46,266 bases of DNA from positions 1-46,266 of the forward strand of contig JBFGJY010000016.1 of the NCBI GenBank assembly GCA_041576975.1, written 5' to 3'. Source of the stretch: JBFGJY01 sp041576975 (GTDB taxonomy: Bacteria; Pseudomonadota; Gammaproteobacteria; UBA4575). Under the pieces are notes generated by a model. That model had not been told where the DNA came from. It ran no database searches and saw nothing but the letters and a program-made list of their open reading frames with translations. Below are positions 43,880 through 46,266 of the stretch, in pieces (position 1 is the first letter of the stretch; each line of letters starts with the position of its first letter). The position numbers were made by a program, and so were the translations under genes.

Positions 43880-44713
43880 ATGACAATCTCAAGCATTTTA
43901 AAGTACAGCACAATTCTGTTTTACGTGCTGACCTTTGTATTGATTTTGTGGCGTACGCATCGTGTATCCGACGGCGAACAATCTGAAAAACGTGGTTTAA
44001 TGCTAATTGCATGGGGCGTTGCATGTGGATTGCATGCCGTTCATCTTTATCCACAAACCTTTACTGAACATGGACTGAATTTAACATTCTACAATGCAGT
44101 TTCTATTGTACTATTTATTATTTCTACGCTAATTCTCATTTTATCAATTACTAAAAAAAGAGAATTTTTGGGTTTATTTGTATTGCCGATCGTGGTTGCC
44201 GGTATTGCCTTAACGATACTGCGACCTGAGGTTGCAGCTTCTTCCTCAAATTTGCATGGCTTACAGCTACACATTGTAACTTCTTTATTCGCATTCAGCG
44301 TGTTAACCATTTCTGCGCTACAATCTATTTTGTTATTTACTCAAGATAGACATTTACGTAAACATAATCTCAGCGGAATAACACGTGCCTTGCCTCCATT
44401 ACATGATACGGAAAAATTTTTATTCCAAACTATTTCTGTTGGATTTATTTTATTAACTATTGCGCTCGCAAGTGGCTTTTTGTTCTTGGAAAATATGTTT
44501 GAACAACATCTCGCACATAAGACTATATTATCTATATTAGCCTGGATTGTTTTTGCACTTTTGCTGTGGGGGCGATGGCAATTTGGTTGGCGCGGACAGG
44601 CGGCCATGCGCTGGACCTTGGGCGGATTTGGATTCCTGATATTAGCCTATTTAGGCAGTAAGTTTGTCCAAGAATTGATACTGCACAGGGTTACAACTAT
44701 ACCGGTCACTTGA
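43880..44713 (+). CDS. ypjD: YpjD-like CcsA-family membrane protein
   Basis: 277 residues with about eight membrane helices, and the LQLHIVTSLFAFSVLTISALQSILLF and LPPLHDTEKFLFQTISVGFILLTIAL segments of the YpjD branch of the cytochrome c assembly (CcsA) family. Position divergent to ffh and before the CNNM-type transporter is conserved in gammaproteobacteria. Its true role is uncertain; haem handling is only suggested by the family. Confidence 0.9.
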   Translation: MTISSILKYSTILFYVLTFVLILWRTHRVSDGEQSEKRGLMLIAWGVACGLHAVHLYPQTFTEHGLNLTFYNAVSIVLFIISTLILILSITKKREFLGLFVLPIVVAGIALTILRPEVAASSSNLHGLQLHIVTSLFAFSVLTISALQSILLFTQDRHLRKHNLSGITRALPPLHDTEKFLFQTISVGFILLTIALASGFLFLENMFEQHLAHKTILSILAWIVFALLLWGRWQFGWRGQAAMRWTLGGFGFLILAYLGSKFVQELILHRVTTIPVT

Positions 44714-44773
44714 CAATTTGCTCTACGCGGCAGTTAATGTAAGCATGTTTATTACAGGAGGGTCGCGTAGACC

Positions 44774-46051
44774 TTGAACGAGTATTCGATAGGCACACTA
44801 TTTTTAGTGTTGTTCATTTTATTTATTTTTTCAGCATTTTTTTCTGGCTCCGAAACTGCATTGATGGCGCTCAATCGCTACCGCTTGCGCCATTTAGTTA
44901 GTACTGGACATCGCGGCGCTAAACAAGCACAAAAGCTATTAGAAAAACCAGACCGTTTGATAGGTCTTATTCTGCTTGGCAATAATGTTGTCAATATTTT
45001 GATTGCACAATTAGCCGCTTACATTGGCTTCCGCTTGCATGGCGACATAGGTATTGCCGTAGCTACCTTTATATTAATTTTTGCAATTCTGATTTTTGCT
45101 GAGCTGACGCCTAAAACGCTTGCAGCTTTCCATGCAGAAAAAGTAGCCTTGCCTGCTGCCATAATTTATGTGCCTTTATTGACCATTGCATATCCGTTTG
45201 TTTGGTTTGTTAACTTAATTTCTAATTCCTTGTTACGTTTGTTTGGTGTGAATATTAAAGAAAATGCCCTCACTACACTGACGCATGAAGAGTTACGCAC
45301 AGTTGTTAATCATGAAGGCACTTCTATTTCTAATGAGCATCAACAGATGTTATTAGGCGTCCTTGATTTAGAACAAGTCACTGCAGAAGATATAATGATC
45401 CCTAAGAATGAGATCGTTGGTATAGATTTAGAGGACGACTGGGAAGATATTGTTACTCAATTAAAAAATATTTCCTATACACGTATCCCAGTTTATAAAG
45501 ATAACATAGATAATGTAGTTGGTTTTTTACATTTACGTAAACTCTTACTAAAGATAATTCATAAAGATATTGAGCGTGAAGACCTTGAACTTGCTTTGCG
45601 CGAACCCTACTTCATTCCTGAAGCCACAAACTTAAAAAAACTTTTATTTGAATTTCAGGATAAAAAACGCCGCTTTAGTTTAGTGGTGGATGAATTTGGA
45701 GACATACAAGGTCTAGTTACACTGGAAGACTTGTTAGAAGAAATTGTAGGTGAATTTACTAATGATCCTGCAACTTACCATGTCGAAATACACCCTCAAA
45801 ATGATGGTACATATGTAGTAGATGGCAGTACCCATGTGCGCGAGATCAATAAAGTCTTGGAGTGGGAACTTCACGACGATGGACCAAAAACGATTAATGG
45901 TTTAATTTTAGAGCATATGGAATCGATTCCCGAACCTGGCACGAGTGTACTCATTGATGGCTATCCAATCGAAGTAGTACAGACACATAAAAACGCGGTG
46001 CGCACCGCGCGCATCAGCCCTCGTCTGCCTCAGCATGAAGAAGTGGCCTAG
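44774..46051 (+). CDS. CNNM/CorB-type transporter with CBS pair
   Basis: 425 residues. DUF21 membrane domain (about 5-175) with FFSGSETALMALNRYRL and LLGNNVVNIL, then two CBS domains (MIPKNEIVGIDLEDDW ... and PEATNLKKLLFEFQ), then a CorC/HlyC C-terminal domain (YVVDGSTHVREINKVLEWEL). Likely Mg2+/Co2+ export or resistance, YfjD/CorB-like. The start is TTG at 44774, with AGGAGG eleven bases upstream; this is the only codon before the first membrane helix that gives a natural N terminus. Confidence 0.9.
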   Translation: MNEYSIGTLFLVLFILFIFSAFFSGSETALMALNRYRLRHLVSTGHRGAKQAQKLLEKPDRLIGLILLGNNVVNILIAQLAAYIGFRLHGDIGIAVATFILIFAILIFAELTPKTLAAFHAEKVALPAAIIYVPLLTIAYPFVWFVNLISNSLLRLFGVNIKENALTTLTHEELRTVVNHEGTSISNEHQQMLLGVLDLEQVTAEDIMIPKNEIVGIDLEDDWEDIVTQLKNISYTRIPVYKDNIDNVVGFLHLRKLLLKIIHKDIEREDLELALREPYFIPEATNLKKLLFEFQDKKRRFSLVVDEFGDIQGLVTLEDLLEEIVGEFTNDPATYHVEIHPQNDGTYVVDGSTHVREINKVLEWELHDDGPKTINGLILEHMESIPEPGTSVLIDGYPIEVVQTHKNAVRTARISPRLPQHEEVA

Positions 46052-46095
46052 ATCTAATTACTCCCCAAACAGGTAACGCACGTTTAGTAGTTGAT

Positions 46096-46110
46096 CGAGT
46101 ACAATACTCG
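46096..46110. repeat. Short perfect inverted repeat before radA
   Basis: CGAGTA - CAA - TACTCG, 6-base arms, ending one base before the radA ATG. TACAAT within it (46101-46106) resembles a -10 box. May be a regulator site or simply a chance palindrome. Confidence 0.4.
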
Positions 46111-46111
46111 T

Positions 46112-46266
46112 ATGGCTAAAGAACTCAATTTTGTGTGCACCGAATGTACTGGGCTATTCACCAAATGGGTAGGCCAGTGCCCAGATTGCGGTGCCTGGAA
46201 CACCATTGAAAAGCAAGCTGCAGTTTTTAAACAAAATAAAGTTACCTCGTTAACGCATGCTGGAGC
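46112..46266 (+). CDS. radA: DNA repair protein RadA (5' part only)
   Basis: The window ends after 51 codons. The N-terminal C4 zinc finger is complete: FVCTECTGLFTKWVGQCPDCGAWNTI. RadA/Sms continues with a RecA-like ATPase and a Lon-like domain, which lie outside the window. Processes recombination intermediates. ATG at 46112; no clear Shine-Dalgarno sequence. Confidence 0.88.
   Translation, partial: MAKELNFVCTECTGLFTKWVGQCPDCGAWNTIEKQAAVFKQNKVTSLTHAG

Noticed and set aside
43729..43911. 60-residue minus-strand frame before the MBL-fold gene
   Set aside because: It overlaps the ypjD start on the opposite strand, lacks a ribosome site, and looks like a chance frame in the divergent promoter region.
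1..46266. CRISPR arrays, tRNA genes, insertion sequences or prophage
   Set aside because: No regular direct repeat-spacer pattern, no cloverleaf-like sequence, no transposase or phage protein was seen.

Overview
The window reads as a low-GC gammaproteobacterial chromosome. I infer this from three runs of genes in gammaproteobacterial order: queG / nnrD-tsaE-amidase ... mutL-miaA-hfq-hflX-hflK-hflC-DUF2065-hisZ-purA, pcnB-folK-dNK-panB-panC (followed by pgi), and CNNM-type transporter / ypjD / ffh-rpsP-rimM-trmD-rplS. hisZ beside purA follows the Pseudomonas-like rather than the E. coli layout. I cannot name a genus. No tRNA, rRNA, CRISPR array, insertion sequence or phage gene was seen.

Layout. 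1-840: a SirB2-like membrane protein behind a truncated hemoglobin. 1107-3706: an accessory operon of a NUDIX/NrtR-like regulator, an SPFH protein and an NAD kinase-like protein, fired from one promoter that carries two palindromic operators; the last two genes each have a one-base frameshift. 3939-6277: glycine-zipper lipoprotein, galE and a divergent 2H phosphoesterase. 6255-15909: the purA-to-mutL housekeeping block. 15976-17860: a RibD-reductase-like gene and sohB, inserted in the normally continuous amidase-mutL neighbourhood. 17904-22456: amidase, tsaE, nnrD and divergent queG. 22463-28453: pgi, then the pantothenate/folate/polyadenylation operon, ending in an unlisted 42-residue membrane protein and a terminator.

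28740-32256 is the most accessory part: a 55-residue membrane protein, two FHA proteins sharing an arginine-rich N-terminal tag, a small helical protein, a decayed gene remnant, and a Xre/RES toxin-antitoxin pair with its own operator-bearing promoter. 32314-34497 is a threonine-to-glycine pathway (SDR-type threonine dehydrogenase plus KBL). 34639-39225 carries heat-shock and repair functions (hslR, YcgN-like, htpG, amidotransferase, ogt). 39289-42883 is the ribosome/SRP block with a strong terminator, and a degenerate 51-bp tandem repeat of the ffh 3' end lies between ffh and rpsP. The window ends with a cyclic-nucleotide phosphodiesterase-like hydrolase, ypjD, a CNNM-type transporter and the start of radA.

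Best leads for something undescribed: the NUDIX-SPFH-NAD kinase operon with its paired operators, the tagged FHA pair, the two small membrane proteins, and the 51-bp repeats after ffh.
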